64,000 nt of DNA from Flavihumibacter sp. ZG627 (GCF_000814325.1 NZ_JPHF01000013.1:32347-96346); one strand, 5' to 3'; counted from the stretch's first letter, positions 36,219-46,551 are shown. Made by a program: numbers and translations. Notes: generated by a model from the letters alone, not told the origin.

Positions 36219-36968
36219 TTAGCCGTAGAGTTCTAAGTGGATGTCTTTTTTATCGTAACCGAACGCAAGGATGCGCCTTTTGGCCTCATCGATCATATTT
36301 TTCCAGCCACACAAATAAAACTTTGCCGGGTGCAGATGCATGCCGGCTTCCTGTTTCCTGGCATTGATGATCTCTTCATAAATAGCATGCACATAACCTG
36401 TGCGAACCAGATGTTCACCAGGTGTTTCCCTCGAAAAGGTTGGCAGGTATCTAAACGAACTCACTTTCTCCTCCAGCTCCCTCAACTCATCTCCATATAA
36501 AAGGTCTTCGATTTTCCGACACCCAAACAGCAGGTATATATTGTTGTGAGCGATATTGTTGATCAGGATATGGTGCACCATCGACCTGAATGGAGCAATG
36601 CCTGTTCCTGTGCATATAAAAAACAGATCCCTGTCTATTGTTTCCGGTAATACGAAAACACCCTGAGGCCCCCTGAGGCTTAACGCTGATCCTACCTTTA
36701 CTTCTTTAAAAAGATATTCCGTTCCCAGCCCCCCTTCCAATTGAACAATGATCAGTTCGATCACATTGGTGCCATCGGGCCAGGAGGCAATGGAATAGCT
36801 TCGCCACCGTTTATTGCGTTGCTCATGAATAGGAAGATCAAGGGTCACAAATTGCCCGGGCTTATAATCAAAACGCGCTGTTTCCTGTATCTCTATCCAA
36901 AACCGCCTTGTACTGGGGGTCTCCTCTTCAATGCGTATTACTTTGCCTGTTTGCCATGCTGGAACCAT
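36219..36968 (-). CDS. FAD-binding oxidoreductase, ferredoxin-NADP+ reductase-like
   Basis: 249 aa. N-terminal FAD domain: FDYKPGQFVTLDLP and RWRSYSIAS (the RxYS motif). C-terminal NAD(P) domain: FICTGTGIAPFRSMVHH, YLLFGCRKIEDLLYGDEL, and YLCGWKNMIDEAKRRI. Ends at LELYG, as FNR-like enzymes do. Lacks a 2Fe-2S domain. Moves electrons between NAD(P)H and a ferredoxin, flavodoxin or similar partner. No partner gene is adjacent. Confidence 0.9.
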   Translation of the reverse strand: MVPAWQTGKVIRIEEETPSTRRFWIEIQETARFDYKPGQFVTLDLPIHEQRNKRWRSYSIASWPDGTNVIELIIVQLEGGLGTEYLFKEVKVGSALSLRGPQGVFVLPETIDRDLFFICTGTGIAPFRSMVHHILINNIAHNNIYLLFGCRKIEDLLYGDELRELEEKVSSFRYLPTFSRETPGEHLVRTGYVHAIYEEIINARKQEAGMHLHPAKFYLCGWKNMIDEAKRRILAFGYDKKDIHLELYG

Positions 36969-36989
36969 TTCAGGGTTTTATAGGTGAAT

Positions 36990-39983
36990 TTATTGCTTCA
37001 CAAACTTCCGCACAAACTGCTGCTTGTAATCGCCGCTGCTGATGCTAAGCACGTATGCGCCTTTTGCCAACCTGCTTACATCAATCGTTCCATTCTGGTA
37101 GCCGGTCTCATTGCGGTAAACCAGCTGACCATTCAGGTTATGAACCATAATCACCAGCTTCCTTACTTCAAACATATTGCCGATGCGGAATTGCAGGCTG
37201 TTGGTGGTGATACCCGGCCATGAATACTGGATGAAATTCTTATCATTCCGCACCGGATCATCAACTCCCGTATTGGCGTTGGGAAGGAAATTGGCAGTTG
37301 GTATCTGCGTATAGTACATACCGTTACCATGGGTTCCCAGCAGGAGGGTATTGTCCTGTGGACGGTAAGCCAGTGAGTTCACCACTGCATAATTGAGGGT
37401 GGCACCGCCTTCGCGCTTCCAGTTAATGGGCTTGTTGGCATCAAGTGTATCCTTCACCCCAAATGAACTGTAAAGTCCAACCGAAGTTCCTACATAATAA
37501 TCTGAATAGGCTTTGCCCGCAGCATCTTTCCTTGCTACAATGGCACAACTGCGTATAGAGGGCAGCGTTAGGTTGCCTTCTATCAGTTTCCAGGTAGGGG
37601 TAGCGCTCTTGGCATTATTGGTCCACCATATATTAAAGGCTGTTTGTTCTCCTCCTGATGTGGTCACCGTGTAATTTGAATATACCACCATTATCTCTTC
37701 ATCATTATTCGGGTTCACTGCTATATCCGCTACATTCAGGAATGTATTCTGATCGGCGATCCATGTCTTGATCTGTGGTGGCGTAATATCCACCGGAGTG
37801 GCTGTGGCAGCGGCATTGCGTGGATCATTAAGCCTGAATACATTTCCCTTTGTTGTGCCAAAATACATGGCATGGGTTGAAATATAGGGCCCCCTGCTTA
37901 GCTCAATAGTGCGTATACTGATATCATCGCCTGATGGATTGGAAGGGTTCACCTGACTTGCTATGCCGGTAAGCTCCGTCCAGCCGCTACTGGAAGTTGC
38001 CGTTTGCGCATTCGTTGTCCTGAATACCCGGTTGAAATTCACATAGTAGAGGTCAGTGGGATTATCATTATCAATTCCGAAATAAGTAACGAAATCGCCA
38101 AATCCTCCTGCTTCATTGTCTGTGAGTCCATTCGGAGTTATTTCTATTGCATCATTGGGAACAGACCTTACCAATGTTCCCAATTGAGAGGTCACATAAA
38201 AAGTGAAATCACTTCCTGAATTCAGCTTAGCGATAGCAGTTGCGCCACCATCTCCAAAACTTAACCTGATCTGTTTATTATCATCATTCACCCTGATAAA
38301 ACAACTGTTATCCTGCATGCCCCCAATAAAATGGAACTGGGTAGAATTATGCTGGATATTGGCGTGGTAGTATTGTGTTGTCTGGTAGTTATTGATGGTG
38401 TTCCAGGCAACGGGTTCGGTGGTACTATTGGTAGCCATTATATTATCGGTGAGGTGCAATCCCCCGTCAGTAGCACAAAGTGCCCGGTTTGCATTGGTTG
38501 GATCAAAAACAAGATTATGGATATCAGGGTGATTCTCGGGGTATATCACGATGGATGCACTGGAGGCACCAGTTCCCCAGTATTGGTAACCCCCGATCCA
38601 GCTGGTTGCCGTGGTACTGGTGAATCCGTTGGTAGAACGGTAAAGATTGGTTCCTCCAACAAATACAACATTTGGATTGTCAGGCTTCACCGCCACCAGC
38701 ATATTATATCCTTCCTGTACCGAGATGGGGTCAATGCCATCCTGCTGGAGGTTAAAGTCGGGCATATTGGCAGAAAGATTAGCCACTGTATTGGCGCCAA
38801 AATCAAACTTGAAGAGATCGGCTTCGGGCTTGGCACTACTCCCTTCTCCCAAAAGTCCGTTCTCATAAAATGCATAGAGAATATTATTATTGGAAGGCGC
38901 CAGTGCAAGGATTATCCTCTTGGATACATCAGATATTGCGCCACCTGCCCCATAGGAGTTTCCTCTCCAGCCGGTGATTGAATCGGTACCGATGGTTTGT
39001 CCTCCGGCAAAGCGGGTCCAGCTTCCTGAATTACCCGTGGAGGAGGTCCATACCCCACGCCTGTCCTGGTCGGGTAATCCGCCATTAACGGAAAGATATA
39101 ACCGCCCGGTGTTGGTGCAAACAATATCCATCTGGCCGTTATCTGCTGCTGAAGGCTGGCTGCCAATAAACACGGTGCTGAAAGAGGCACCCTCGTCGGT
39201 ACTCCTGATCAGTCGCCTGTGCGCTGCAATATATACATGCCCGTTAGTGGGGTTCACCACGATCTCATGCACTATATCATAGGCATCATCAAATCGCTCG
39301 AGGTCGCCGTTGAATGTACTGCTCACACGGCTCCAGGTAAGTCCATTGTCTACTGATTTCAAAAGGCCATAACCCAGGTAAAATGCACCAATGGCAGAAG
39401 CGGAGTTGCCATAAGGCTCTCCACCGCCTGCATACCATATATTCTCTTTTCCCGGCCTTGGGTCCTGGGCAAGAGCAGTCACATTATGAATATTGTTAAG
39501 GGGTGTTACCAGGGTCCAGGTAGAACCGCCATCAGCAGAACGAAATATACCGCCACTCACCGCACCGGCAATGATCACGCGATTGCTGCCGGTTCCAAAT
39601 CTTTTATCGAAAACCACAGCGCGGGTTCTTCCACCAATATTATTGGGTCCCGCCGCCGTATAACTATTATCCCCAAAAGGTGAGAGGAAGAGATTACCAC
39701 CCCGCTCACGCAAAGGGATCCTGTATGCCTGCTGCAATTCACGGTCATGAATGCCTTTGGGGATCTTACCCGTTGCGCCATCACGGATCATTTCATATTC
39801 ATAGCGAACACGCTGGTCGTGAAACATGGCCTTCACTTCTTTCGACTTTTTTTTCTTTTTACCAGCATTCACTTCCAGCGATAGGGAAGAGGACTGTGGA
39901 GCTTTATAGAGGAAATAACCAGCAAGGGCCAGACAAATCAGGGTAACAGGTAGTATCACCGAAGTTTTATTCATACGGAGCAT
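36990..39983 (-). CDS. Large exported beta-propeller protein with T9SS type A sorting tail
   Basis: 997 aa (ATG at 39983; an ATG three codons later is equally plausible). N-terminal hydrophobic signal/anchor (VTLICLALAGYFLYKAP). The body holds sortilin/BNR-like blades: SGGIFRSADGGSTWTLVTPL, GLLKSVDNGLTWSRVSS, LIRSTDEGASFSTVF. The last 70 residues match the type IX sorting pattern, with VHNLNGQLVYRNETGYQNG then IDVSRLAKGAYVLSI and KQQFVRKFVKQ. So it is probably exported by T9SS and cell-surface attached or released. Binding partner or enzymatic role unknown. Confidence 0.87.
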   Translation of the reverse strand: MLRMNKTSVILPVTLICLALAGYFLYKAPQSSSLSLEVNAGKKKKKSKEVKAMFHDQRVRYEYEMIRDGATGKIPKGIHDRELQQAYRIPLRERGGNLFLSPFGDNSYTAAGPNNIGGRTRAVVFDKRFGTGSNRVIIAGAVSGGIFRSADGGSTWTLVTPLNNIHNVTALAQDPRPGKENIWYAGGGEPYGNSASAIGAFYLGYGLLKSVDNGLTWSRVSSTFNGDLERFDDAYDIVHEIVVNPTNGHVYIAAHRRLIRSTDEGASFSTVFIGSQPSAADNGQMDIVCTNTGRLYLSVNGGLPDQDRRGVWTSSTGNSGSWTRFAGGQTIGTDSITGWRGNSYGAGGAISDVSKRIILALAPSNNNILYAFYENGLLGEGSSAKPEADLFKFDFGANTVANLSANMPDFNLQQDGIDPISVQEGYNMLVAVKPDNPNVVFVGGTNLYRSTNGFTSTTATSWIGGYQYWGTGASSASIVIYPENHPDIHNLVFDPTNANRALCATDGGLHLTDNIMATNSTTEPVAWNTINNYQTTQYYHANIQHNSTQFHFIGGMQDNSCFIRVNDDNKQIRLSFGDGGATAIAKLNSGSDFTFYVTSQLGTLVRSVPNDAIEITPNGLTDNEAGGFGDFVTYFGIDNDNPTDLYYVNFNRVFRTTNAQTATSSSGWTELTGIASQVNPSNPSGDDISIRTIELSRGPYISTHAMYFGTTKGNVFRLNDPRNAAATATPVDITPPQIKTWIADQNTFLNVADIAVNPNNDEEIMVVYSNYTVTTSGGEQTAFNIWWTNNAKSATPTWKLIEGNLTLPSIRSCAIVARKDAAGKAYSDYYVGTSVGLYSSFGVKDTLDANKPINWKREGGATLNYAVVNSLAYRPQDNTLLLGTHGNGMYYTQIPTANFLPNANTGVDDPVRNDKNFIQYSWPGITTNSLQFRIGNMFEVRKLVIMVHNLNGQLVYRNETGYQNGTIDVSRLAKGAYVLSISSGDYKQQFVRKFVKQ

Positions 39984-40088
39984 ATATTGTATAGAAACGA
40001 TTGAGACGGGATACTGGTTGTCACAAATTAATAATTATTGCGTTAACCCGATTATCTTAAATCAGAATACAACAATCAGCAATTCCAG

Positions 40089-40096
40089 TATCTTTG
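40089..40096 (+). promoter_or_regulatory. -7 element of mfd (TATCTTTG)
   Basis: TATCTTTG lies 8 nt before the mfd ATG (40105). It supports this start over an upstream TTG (40018) and predicts a near-leaderless transcript. No clear -33 TTG at 17-23 nt. Confidence 0.45.
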
Positions 40097-40104
40097 CGCC
40101 TCTG

Positions 40105-43100
40105 ATGAACCTCGAACATTTACTGGAGCAATATCTCAAAGATACCCGCCTTTTTCAACTGGCGGACAAGCTCACTTTGTCTCAACCCCAGCATTTAGTC
40201 CTTAAAAATCTTGCTGGCAGCTCCCCGGAGTTTTTAGTTACCGCAATTTTCAAACACCCGGTGAGCGCAAACCTCAACCATGTTATCGTATTGAGCGATG
40301 CAGAAGAAGCAGCCTATTTCCATAATACCCTCGAGAACCTCTCAGGCGCGCTCGACCTCTTCTATTTCCCATCCTCCTTCCGAAACAAGAAGAACTACCG
40401 CCTGCTCAACAGCAGCCATGTGATGCTTCGTACCGAAACCCTTACCCGGCTTAGCGGTGGCGGTAATAAAAAATTACTGGTCACCTATCCCGAAGCCCTG
40501 TTCGAAAGAATGGTTCCGCCCGAAACACTCAGCGGTAACATCATCCGGATAAAGGTCAACGATGTACTCGACACCGTTAAACTATACGAGCAATTAACCG
40601 ATGCCGGATTTACCCGCACCGATTTTGTTTATGAACCCGGACAATTCGCCGTGCGTGGTGGTATTGTGGATATCTACTCCTTCGGCAACGAAAAGCCCTA
40701 CCGTATTGAACTCTTTGGCAACGACGTGGATTCTATCCGCCTCTTTGACCCCGAAACACAGCTCAGTGAAAGAAAGCTGCTGCAGGTCAATATCATTCCC
40801 AACCTCCAGACCGAAATGCCCGAAAATGCAACGGTATCTCTCTTTGACTTCCTTCCTCCCAATACCGTTGTATGGATGAACGACTGGCAGTTCGTGAAAG
40901 AGCGTATCGAACAACAGGAAGAAGACCTGCATCTTTTCCTGGAACGAAATGAGGGCGTGGTTCACAAAGAAGAAGAAGAGGAAGATAAGCTGGTAAAAAA
41001 ATCTGTGAGTGCTTCTGAATTTATCAGCGCGGCCCACCTTGAAGCCCAGCTAAAGCAGCACCATATCGTTGAACTGGAAGGTCATCATAGTTTCCCCGGG
41101 ACTGCTAGTCACGAGATCAGTTTTCATACAAAGCCGCAGCCTTCCTTCAACAGGCAGTTTGAACTCCTGATCAAAGATTTCCAGCAATGGGAGAAGAAAG
41201 GTTTCAGTCTCTTCCTTTTTGCCGAGAACCCAAAGCAACTGGAAAGATTGCACAGCGTTTTTGAAGACCTGAAAGCCGAAATTCATTTTACGCCCATCCC
41301 ACTGGCCATCCATGGTGGATTCATTGATGAAGATCTTAAACTGGTTTGTTATACCGACCACCAGATCTTCCAGCGTTATCATAAATACAAAGTCAAGCAG
41401 GCTTACAATAAAAACAAGGCGCTCACACTCCGCACCCTGCGTGAGTTACAGCCGGGTGATTTTGTTTCGCATATCGACCATGGTGTTGGTGTTTACAGTG
41501 GCCTGCAGAAACTTGATGTAAATGGCAAACTGCAGGAAGCCGTCCGCATTATTTATAAGGATAGCGATATCCTCTATGTGAATATCAACTCGCTGCATAA
41601 GATCAGCAAGTACACCGGTAAGGAAGGAACGGTTCCCAAAGTGAATAAACTGGGTAGTGATGCATGGGCTAAACTGAAAGAAAAAACCAAGACAAGGGTT
41701 AAGGAGATCGCCTTCGATCTTATTAAGTTATATGCGCAACGCAAGGCGCAGACCGGCTTTCAGCATGCACCCGATACCTACCTGCAAACCGAATTGGAGG
41801 CATCCTTTATTTATGAGGATACGCCCGACCAGAGTAAGGCTGCAGCCGATGTAAAGAAAGATATGGAATCACCATCGCCCATGGACCGACTGGTTTGTGG
41901 TGATGTAGGATTCGGTAAAACAGAGATCGCCATCAGGGCCGCCTTCAAATCAGTGGTAGATGGAAAACAGGCCGCCGTACTGGTTCCCACAACCATCCTA
42001 GCCTTCCAGCACTTCAAAACATTCTCCGACAGGTTGAAAGATTTCCCGGTAACGGTTGATTATATCAATCGCTTCAAAAGCAGCAAGGAGAAAAAGGAGA
42101 CCATGAAGAAACTGGAGGAAGGCAAGATAGATATCATCATCGGTACCCATGGATTGTTGGGTAAAGAAGTGAAGTTTAAGGACCTCGGCATACTCATCAT
42201 TGATGAAGAACAAAAGTTCGGTGTGGCGCATAAGGAGAAGATCAAAACACTGAGAACACATGTGGATTGTCTCACCCTAACTGCTACGCCTATCCCAAGA
42301 ACACTTCAGTTCAGTTTGATGGGAGCGCGTGATCTCAGCATCATCAATACGCCGCCGCCAAACCGCCAGCCCATACAAACAGAGGTGCAGGTGTACAATG
42401 AAGATTTTATCCGTGATGCAATCTATTATGAAACCGAAAGGGGAGGACAGGTGTTCTTCATTCATAACAGGATCGCCGGACTGGCAGAGATGGCTGCCAT
42501 CATTCAGAGTCATTGTCCGGATCTGAGTATTGGCTATGCACATGGACAAATGGAAGGGCATATTCTGGAAGAGCGCATCATGGATTTCATCGACAAAAAA
42601 TATGATGTGCTGGTTTGTACCAATATTGTGGAGAGCGGTGTTGACATTGCCAACGTGAATACCATCATCGTTAATAATGCACACCAGTTCGGACTCAGTG
42701 ATCTGCACCAGTTAAGAGGAAGGGTGGGAAGGAGTAACAAGAAAGCATTCTGTTACCTGCTGGCACCTCCCTTGAGTGTGCTGCCCTCCGATTCAAAGAA
42801 GAGATTACAAACCCTGGAGCAGCATAGTGAGCTGGGTAGCGGGTTCCAGATCGCGATGCGTGATCTTGATATCCGTGGTGCTGGTAATATGCTGGGAGGT
42901 GAACAGAGTGGTTTCATGGCAGAGATCGGCTTTGAAATGTACCAGAAAATATTGGATGAAGCCATCCGTGAACTGAAACGAACATCGTTCCGCGATCTGT
43001 TTAAAGAGGAGATAGCGAAGCAGGAAGATTATGTGCAGGACTGTACGATCGATACAGATCTGGAGATCATGATACCCGATGATTATGTGGAAAGTATCAC

Positions 43101-43542
43101 CGAGCGATTATCATTATATACAAGGCTCGATAACTGTGAATCAGAAAAAGAGCTGCTCGATTTTCATACAGAAATGGCCGACAGGTTTGGTCCTATCCCG
43201 CCACAGGTGGAAGATCTTTTTGATGCGGTAAGGGTTCGCAGGCTGGCAGTGGATCTTGGATTCGAGAAACTATTGTTGCGTGATAATATCCTGAAATGCT
43301 TCTTCGTCAACAAGCATGATTCGCCTTATTTCGAATCGGCACTATTCCATGATATTTTATCTTACCTGCAAACAAATACCAATAAGGCGCGGTTGAAACA
43401 GACAGGTAAAAACTTCCTGCTGGTGGTGGATGAAATGAAGGGAATGAAAGTGATCCTTGAATTCCTGCAGCGCATGCATAAGCATGTACTTAAAGAAAAG
43501 GAGCAGGAAGAAATAGGAACTGAGCAGTTAAAACCTAACTAG
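40105..43542 (+). CDS. mfd: Transcription-repair coupling factor
   Basis: 1145 aa from the ATG at 40105. N-terminal UvrB-like region (FVYEPGQFAVRGGIVDIYSFGNEKPYRIELFG), RNA-polymerase-interacting domain (LQPGDFVSHIDHGVGVYSGLQKL), then a RecG-like SF2 motor: Walker A GDVGFGKT (599-606), DEEQ box (700-703), TATPIPRTLQFSLMGARD, and QLRGRVGRSNKKAFCYLL. The C-terminal TRCF domain is present. Pushes stalled RNA polymerase off lesions and recruits UvrA. No frameshift. Convergent with the GNAT gene, 1 nt between the stops. Confidence 0.97.
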   Translation: MNLEHLLEQYLKDTRLFQLADKLTLSQPQHLVLKNLAGSSPEFLVTAIFKHPVSANLNHVIVLSDAEEAAYFHNTLENLSGALDLFYFPSSFRNKKNYRLLNSSHVMLRTETLTRLSGGGNKKLLVTYPEALFERMVPPETLSGNIIRIKVNDVLDTVKLYEQLTDAGFTRTDFVYEPGQFAVRGGIVDIYSFGNEKPYRIELFGNDVDSIRLFDPETQLSERKLLQVNIIPNLQTEMPENATVSLFDFLPPNTVVWMNDWQFVKERIEQQEEDLHLFLERNEGVVHKEEEEEDKLVKKSVSASEFISAAHLEAQLKQHHIVELEGHHSFPGTASHEISFHTKPQPSFNRQFELLIKDFQQWEKKGFSLFLFAENPKQLERLHSVFEDLKAEIHFTPIPLAIHGGFIDEDLKLVCYTDHQIFQRYHKYKVKQAYNKNKALTLRTLRELQPGDFVSHIDHGVGVYSGLQKLDVNGKLQEAVRIIYKDSDILYVNINSLHKISKYTGKEGTVPKVNKLGSDAWAKLKEKTKTRVKEIAFDLIKLYAQRKAQTGFQHAPDTYLQTELEASFIYEDTPDQSKAAADVKKDMESPSPMDRLVCGDVGFGKTEIAIRAAFKSVVDGKQAAVLVPTTILAFQHFKTFSDRLKDFPVTVDYINRFKSSKEKKETMKKLEEGKIDIIIGTHGLLGKEVKFKDLGILIIDEEQKFGVAHKEKIKTLRTHVDCLTLTATPIPRTLQFSLMGARDLSIINTPPPNRQPIQTEVQVYNEDFIRDAIYYETERGGQVFFIHNRIAGLAEMAAIIQSHCPDLSIGYAHGQMEGHILEERIMDFIDKKYDVLVCTNIVESGVDIANVNTIIVNNAHQFGLSDLHQLRGRVGRSNKKAFCYLLAPPLSVLPSDSKKRLQTLEQHSELGSGFQIAMRDLDIRGAGNMLGGEQSGFMAEIGFEMYQKILDEAIRELKRTSFRDLFKEEIAKQEDYVQDCTIDTDLEIMIPDDYVESITERLSLYTRLDNCESEKELLDFHTEMADRFGPIPPQVEDLFDAVRVRRLAVDLGFEKLLLRDNILKCFFVNKHDSPYFESALFHDILSYLQTNTNKARLKQTGKNFLLVVDEMKGMKVILEFLQRMHKHVLKEKEQEEIGTEQLKPN

Positions 43543-43543
43543 C

Positions 43544-43975
43544 TTAACGAAGTTTTTTTTCCATCACATAATGCGGAATAGTTACTTCAGTGAATTCATC
43601 ACCTATCACCTGGTAACCGAGATGTTCATAGAAACCGATAGCGGTTTTACGTGCGTGCATGGTAACTTTTTTAAAGCCCCTGTCGCGCGCAATATTTTCA
43701 GCGAAATTCATCATGGTGCGGCCGATGCCTTTACCCTGCAGATTATTCATTACGGCCATCTGCCTTAACCGCGCAACACCCGGCGCTTCTTTGATGAGCA
43801 TACAGCAGGCAAGCATTTTTTCTTCTTCAAAGGCACCGATAAGGATCTCGTTCTTTTCCTTTTCCAGCTCTTCAGGAGTAAAGCCCAGGCCAAGGGGTTT
43901 ACGCAATATATCAAGGCGTAACTGTACCATTTGCTTGTATTCCGGGGAGCCGTGGTCAATAATTTTCAGTGCCAT
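43544..43975 (-). CDS. GNAT-family N-acetyltransferase
   Basis: 143 aa, one GNAT domain. Motif A: ARLRQMAVMNNLQGKGIGRTMMNFAE with the acetyl-CoA-binding QGKGIG. Followed by KKVTMHARKTAIGFYEHLGYQVIGDEF, motif B. Substrate unknown. Faces mfd. Confidence 0.9.
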   Translation of the reverse strand: MALKIIDHGSPEYKQMVQLRLDILRKPLGLGFTPEELEKEKNEILIGAFEEEKMLACCMLIKEAPGVARLRQMAVMNNLQGKGIGRTMMNFAENIARDRGFKKVTMHARKTAIGFYEHLGYQVIGDEFTEVTIPHYVMEKKLR

Positions 43976-44120
43976 TCGCCTAGTATTTGGTTGTTCGGGA
44001 TGCCTAAATTACAAAAATCAGGCTGACATAGAACGCTTTCCGAATGTTTTACTTACAATTGTTAGCAGAACTGCCGGATATGGCTATATTCGGCTCAGGA
44101 ATTAAAAAAAGCAGCAAAAA

Positions 44121-44149
44121 TTGTTATTTACCCAAAAAGTATATTTTTG
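44121..44149 (+). promoter_or_regulatory. Promoter of acpP (TTG-N18-TATTTTTG)
   Basis: TTG at 44121-44123 and TATTTTTG at 44142-44149, 18 nt apart, fit the Bacteroidota consensus. The ATG at 44174 gives a leader of about 20 nt. Confidence 0.55.
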
Positions 44150-44173
44150 CAGCCGTAACTAAACTTTACTACA

Positions 44174-44410
44174 ATGTCAGACATCGCAACAAGAGTTAAA
44201 AAGATCATTGTTGACAAATTAGGAGTAGACGAAGCTGAAGTAACCAACGAGGCTTCATTCACCAATGACCTGGGAGCTGACTCTCTGGATACAGTGGAAC
44301 TGATCATGGAATTTGAAAAAGAATTCAATATCTCTATCCCGGATGAGCAGGCTGAGACCATTACCACTGTTGGACAGGCTGTTTCTTATTTAGAAGAGCA
44401 CGCTAAGTAA
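44174..44410 (+). CDS. acpP: Acyl carrier protein
   Basis: 78 aa acidic protein. The phosphopantetheine attachment site is Ser37 in [18 protein letters not shown]. Carries growing acyl chains in fatty acid synthesis. Followed by a long inverted repeat and then fabF, the classic acpP-fabF order, with rnc next, as in many bacteria. Confidence 0.97.
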   Translation: MSDIATRVKKIIVDKLGVDEAEVTNEASFTNDLGADSLDTVELIMEFEKEFNISIPDEQAETITTVGQAVSYLEEHAK

Positions 44411-44439
44411 ACGGAACCCCCGTTACAGGCATATTTTTC

Positions 44440-44480
44440 AATCCGCCTTTCGAAAGCAATTTTGCCTAAGAAGGCGGATT
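44440..44480 (+). terminator. Long-stem inverted repeat between acpP and fabF
   Basis: AATCCGCCTT (44440-44449) is perfectly complementary to AAGGCGGATT (44471-44480), loop 21 nt. No U-run follows, so it may attenuate rather than stop transcription and allow high acpP with lower fabF (inference). Confidence 0.55.
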
Positions 44481-44507
44481 TATCACGTTTAAAATCCGGC
44501 AATCTAC

Positions 44508-45761
44508 ATGGAACTTAAAAGAGTTGTAGTAACAGGTATGGGCGCACTTACCCCTGTGGGCAATACCGTCGATGAATATTGGAACGGACTTATTAATGGT
44601 GTGTCCGGTGCAGTACCGGTTACCTTATTTGATGCTGCCAAATTCAAGACGCGTTTCGCCTGCGAGGTTAAAGATTTCGACCCTACCCGCTATCTCGATA
44701 AAAAAGACTCCCGTAAGATCGACCGCTTTGCCCAGTTCGCCCTTGTGGTGTCTGATGAAGCGCTGGCCGACGCCGGACTCAATGCCGACAATATCAATCC
44801 CGATCGTGTTGGTGTTGTTTGGGGAAGTGGTATCGGTGGATTGATCACCTTCCAGAATGAGGTGATGGAATTTGCCAAAGGCGATGGAACCCCTCGTTTC
44901 AGTCCCTTCTTCATTCCCAAAATGATCCTTGATATTGCGGCGGGACATATCTCCATGCGCCACAACCTCCGCGGTCCCAACTTCGCCGTGGTAAGCGCCT
45001 GCGCCAGTTCTACCAATGCCATCATCGAAGCCGCCAACCTTATCAAACTCGGTAAGGCCGATATCATCGTGAGCGGTGGATCAGAAGCCGTTATCAGCGA
45101 AGCCGGCCTGGGTGGATTCAACGCCATGAAGGCCATGAGCGAGCGCAATGATGATCCGGCTACTGCCAGTCGCCCTTACGACAAAGACCGCGATGGTTTT
45201 GTAATGGGAGAAGCAGGTGGTGCCCTCATCCTCGAATCACTCGACCATGCCCTGGCACGTGGAGCAAGAATCATCTGCGAGATCGCCGGTGGTGGCGCCA
45301 CTGCCGATGCACATCATATTACCGCTCCCCATCCTGAAGGACTGGGTGCCCGCAATGTAATGCTCGCGGCACTTGAAGATGCGGGTATGCAGCCATCCGA
45401 TATCGATTATATCAATACCCATGGAACCTCCACCCCGCTGGGTGATGTTGCCGAAGTGAAAGCTATTCTCGATGTATTTGGAGAGCATGCCTATAACCTC
45501 AACATTTCTGCCACCAAATCCATGACCGGTCACTGCCTGGGAGCTGCCGGCGTCATAGAAGCAATCGCTGCTATCAAGGCGGTGGTGCATGATATGGTTC
45601 CGCCTACCATCAACCACTTTACAGATGACCCTGAACTGGATCCACGACTCAACTTCACCTTTAACCAGTCGCAACAAAGAACCGTGAGGGCTGCACTCAG
45701 CAATACCTTCGGCTTCGGCGGACATAATGCCTGTGTTATCGTGAAGAAATTTCAGGGATGA
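44508..45761 (+). CDS. fabF: Beta-ketoacyl-ACP synthase II
   Basis: 417 aa condensing enzyme. Catalytic triad Cys165 (VSACASSTNA), His305 (NTHGTSTPLGD) and His342 (MTGHCLGAAG), with Lys337. Elongates acyl-ACP with malonyl-ACP. It lies after acpP and 58 nt before rnc, on the same strand. Confidence 0.97.
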   Translation: MELKRVVVTGMGALTPVGNTVDEYWNGLINGVSGAVPVTLFDAAKFKTRFACEVKDFDPTRYLDKKDSRKIDRFAQFALVVSDEALADAGLNADNINPDRVGVVWGSGIGGLITFQNEVMEFAKGDGTPRFSPFFIPKMILDIAAGHISMRHNLRGPNFAVVSACASSTNAIIEAANLIKLGKADIIVSGGSEAVISEAGLGGFNAMKAMSERNDDPATASRPYDKDRDGFVMGEAGGALILESLDHALARGARIICEIAGGGATADAHHITAPHPEGLGARNVMLAALEDAGMQPSDIDYINTHGTSTPLGDVAEVKAILDVFGEHAYNLNISATKSMTGHCLGAAGVIEAIAAIKAVVHDMVPPTINHFTDDPELDPRLNFTFNQSQQRTVRAALSNTFGFGGHNACVIVKKFQG

Positions 45762-45819
45762 TGTCAGATTTTGCGGCCAATCCCTTAACTTGACCAAGGT
45801 ATAATCAACCAATCATCCT

Positions 45820-46551
45820 GTGGGTCTATTTGACAGTATTCTAAAAGGTTCCCCTGAAACCGTCGCATTCAAAAAGCAATTGAAGAATGTGCTGGGCTTT
45901 TCGCCCGGTAATACGGAGCTTTATAAAACAGCGCTCACCCACCGCTCTGTTAAAGATGGCGCTGCCGATAATAATGAGCGACTGGAATACCTGGGGGATG
46001 CCATCCTGAGTGGCATCGTCGCCGATTTCCTCTTTAAAAAATATCCCTACCGCGAGGAGGGCTTCCTCACCGAGATGCGCTCCAAGATGGTGAACCGCGT
46101 TACCCTCAATGATGTGGCCATCAAAATGGGTCTCAAGAAGATCGTCTACTTTAATAAGTTCGATAACTCGCTGAAGGTGAGCCAGATTTTCGGTAATACC
46201 CTGGAGGCCGTTGTGGGAGCGGTTTACCTTGATAAGGGCTTCAAGAAAACCCGCACCTGGGTGCTGGAAAGGATCATCCTGCCTTATATGTTCATGGACG
46301 ACCTCGAGCTGCTGGAGATCAACCACAAGAACAAGCTCTATGGCTGGGCCAATAAAAATGGTAAGAACCTCGAGTTCGAAACCCTGGAAGAGAAATTTGA
46401 AGGGGGAAGACGACTCTTCACCGTTGGCGCCGTGGTGGATGGTGAGCTGATTGCCCAGGGTAAGGCCTACAATAAAAAGGATGCCAGCCAGGTGGCCGCG
46501 CAGGTGGCGGTAGATAAACTCGGGCTGGGGAAGATAGAGGGGGAGTTATAG
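45820..46551 (+). CDS. rnc: Ribonuclease III
   Basis: 243 aa with a GTG start at 45820. The signature NNERLEYLGDAILSGIVADFLF holds the metal-binding Glu/Asp, and a C-terminal double-stranded-RNA-binding domain follows (NKLYGWANKNGKNLEFETLEE ... KAYNKKDASQVAAQVAVDKL). Processes rRNA and structured mRNA. Its stop overlaps the stop of the convergent epimerase gene by 6 nt. Confidence 0.95.
   Translation: MGLFDSILKGSPETVAFKKQLKNVLGFSPGNTELYKTALTHRSVKDGAADNNERLEYLGDAILSGIVADFLFKKYPYREEGFLTEMRSKMVNRVTLNDVAIKMGLKKIVYFNKFDNSLKVSQIFGNTLEAVVGAVYLDKGFKKTRTWVLERIILPYMFMDDLELLEINHKNKLYGWANKNGKNLEFETLEEKFEGGRRLFTVGAVVDGELIAQGKAYNKKDASQVAAQVAVDKLGLGKIEGEL

Noticed and set aside
40018..40104. Upstream extension of mfd from a TTG
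   Set aside because: The -7 promoter element TATCTTTG lies inside it, and the family start aligns with the ATG at 40105.
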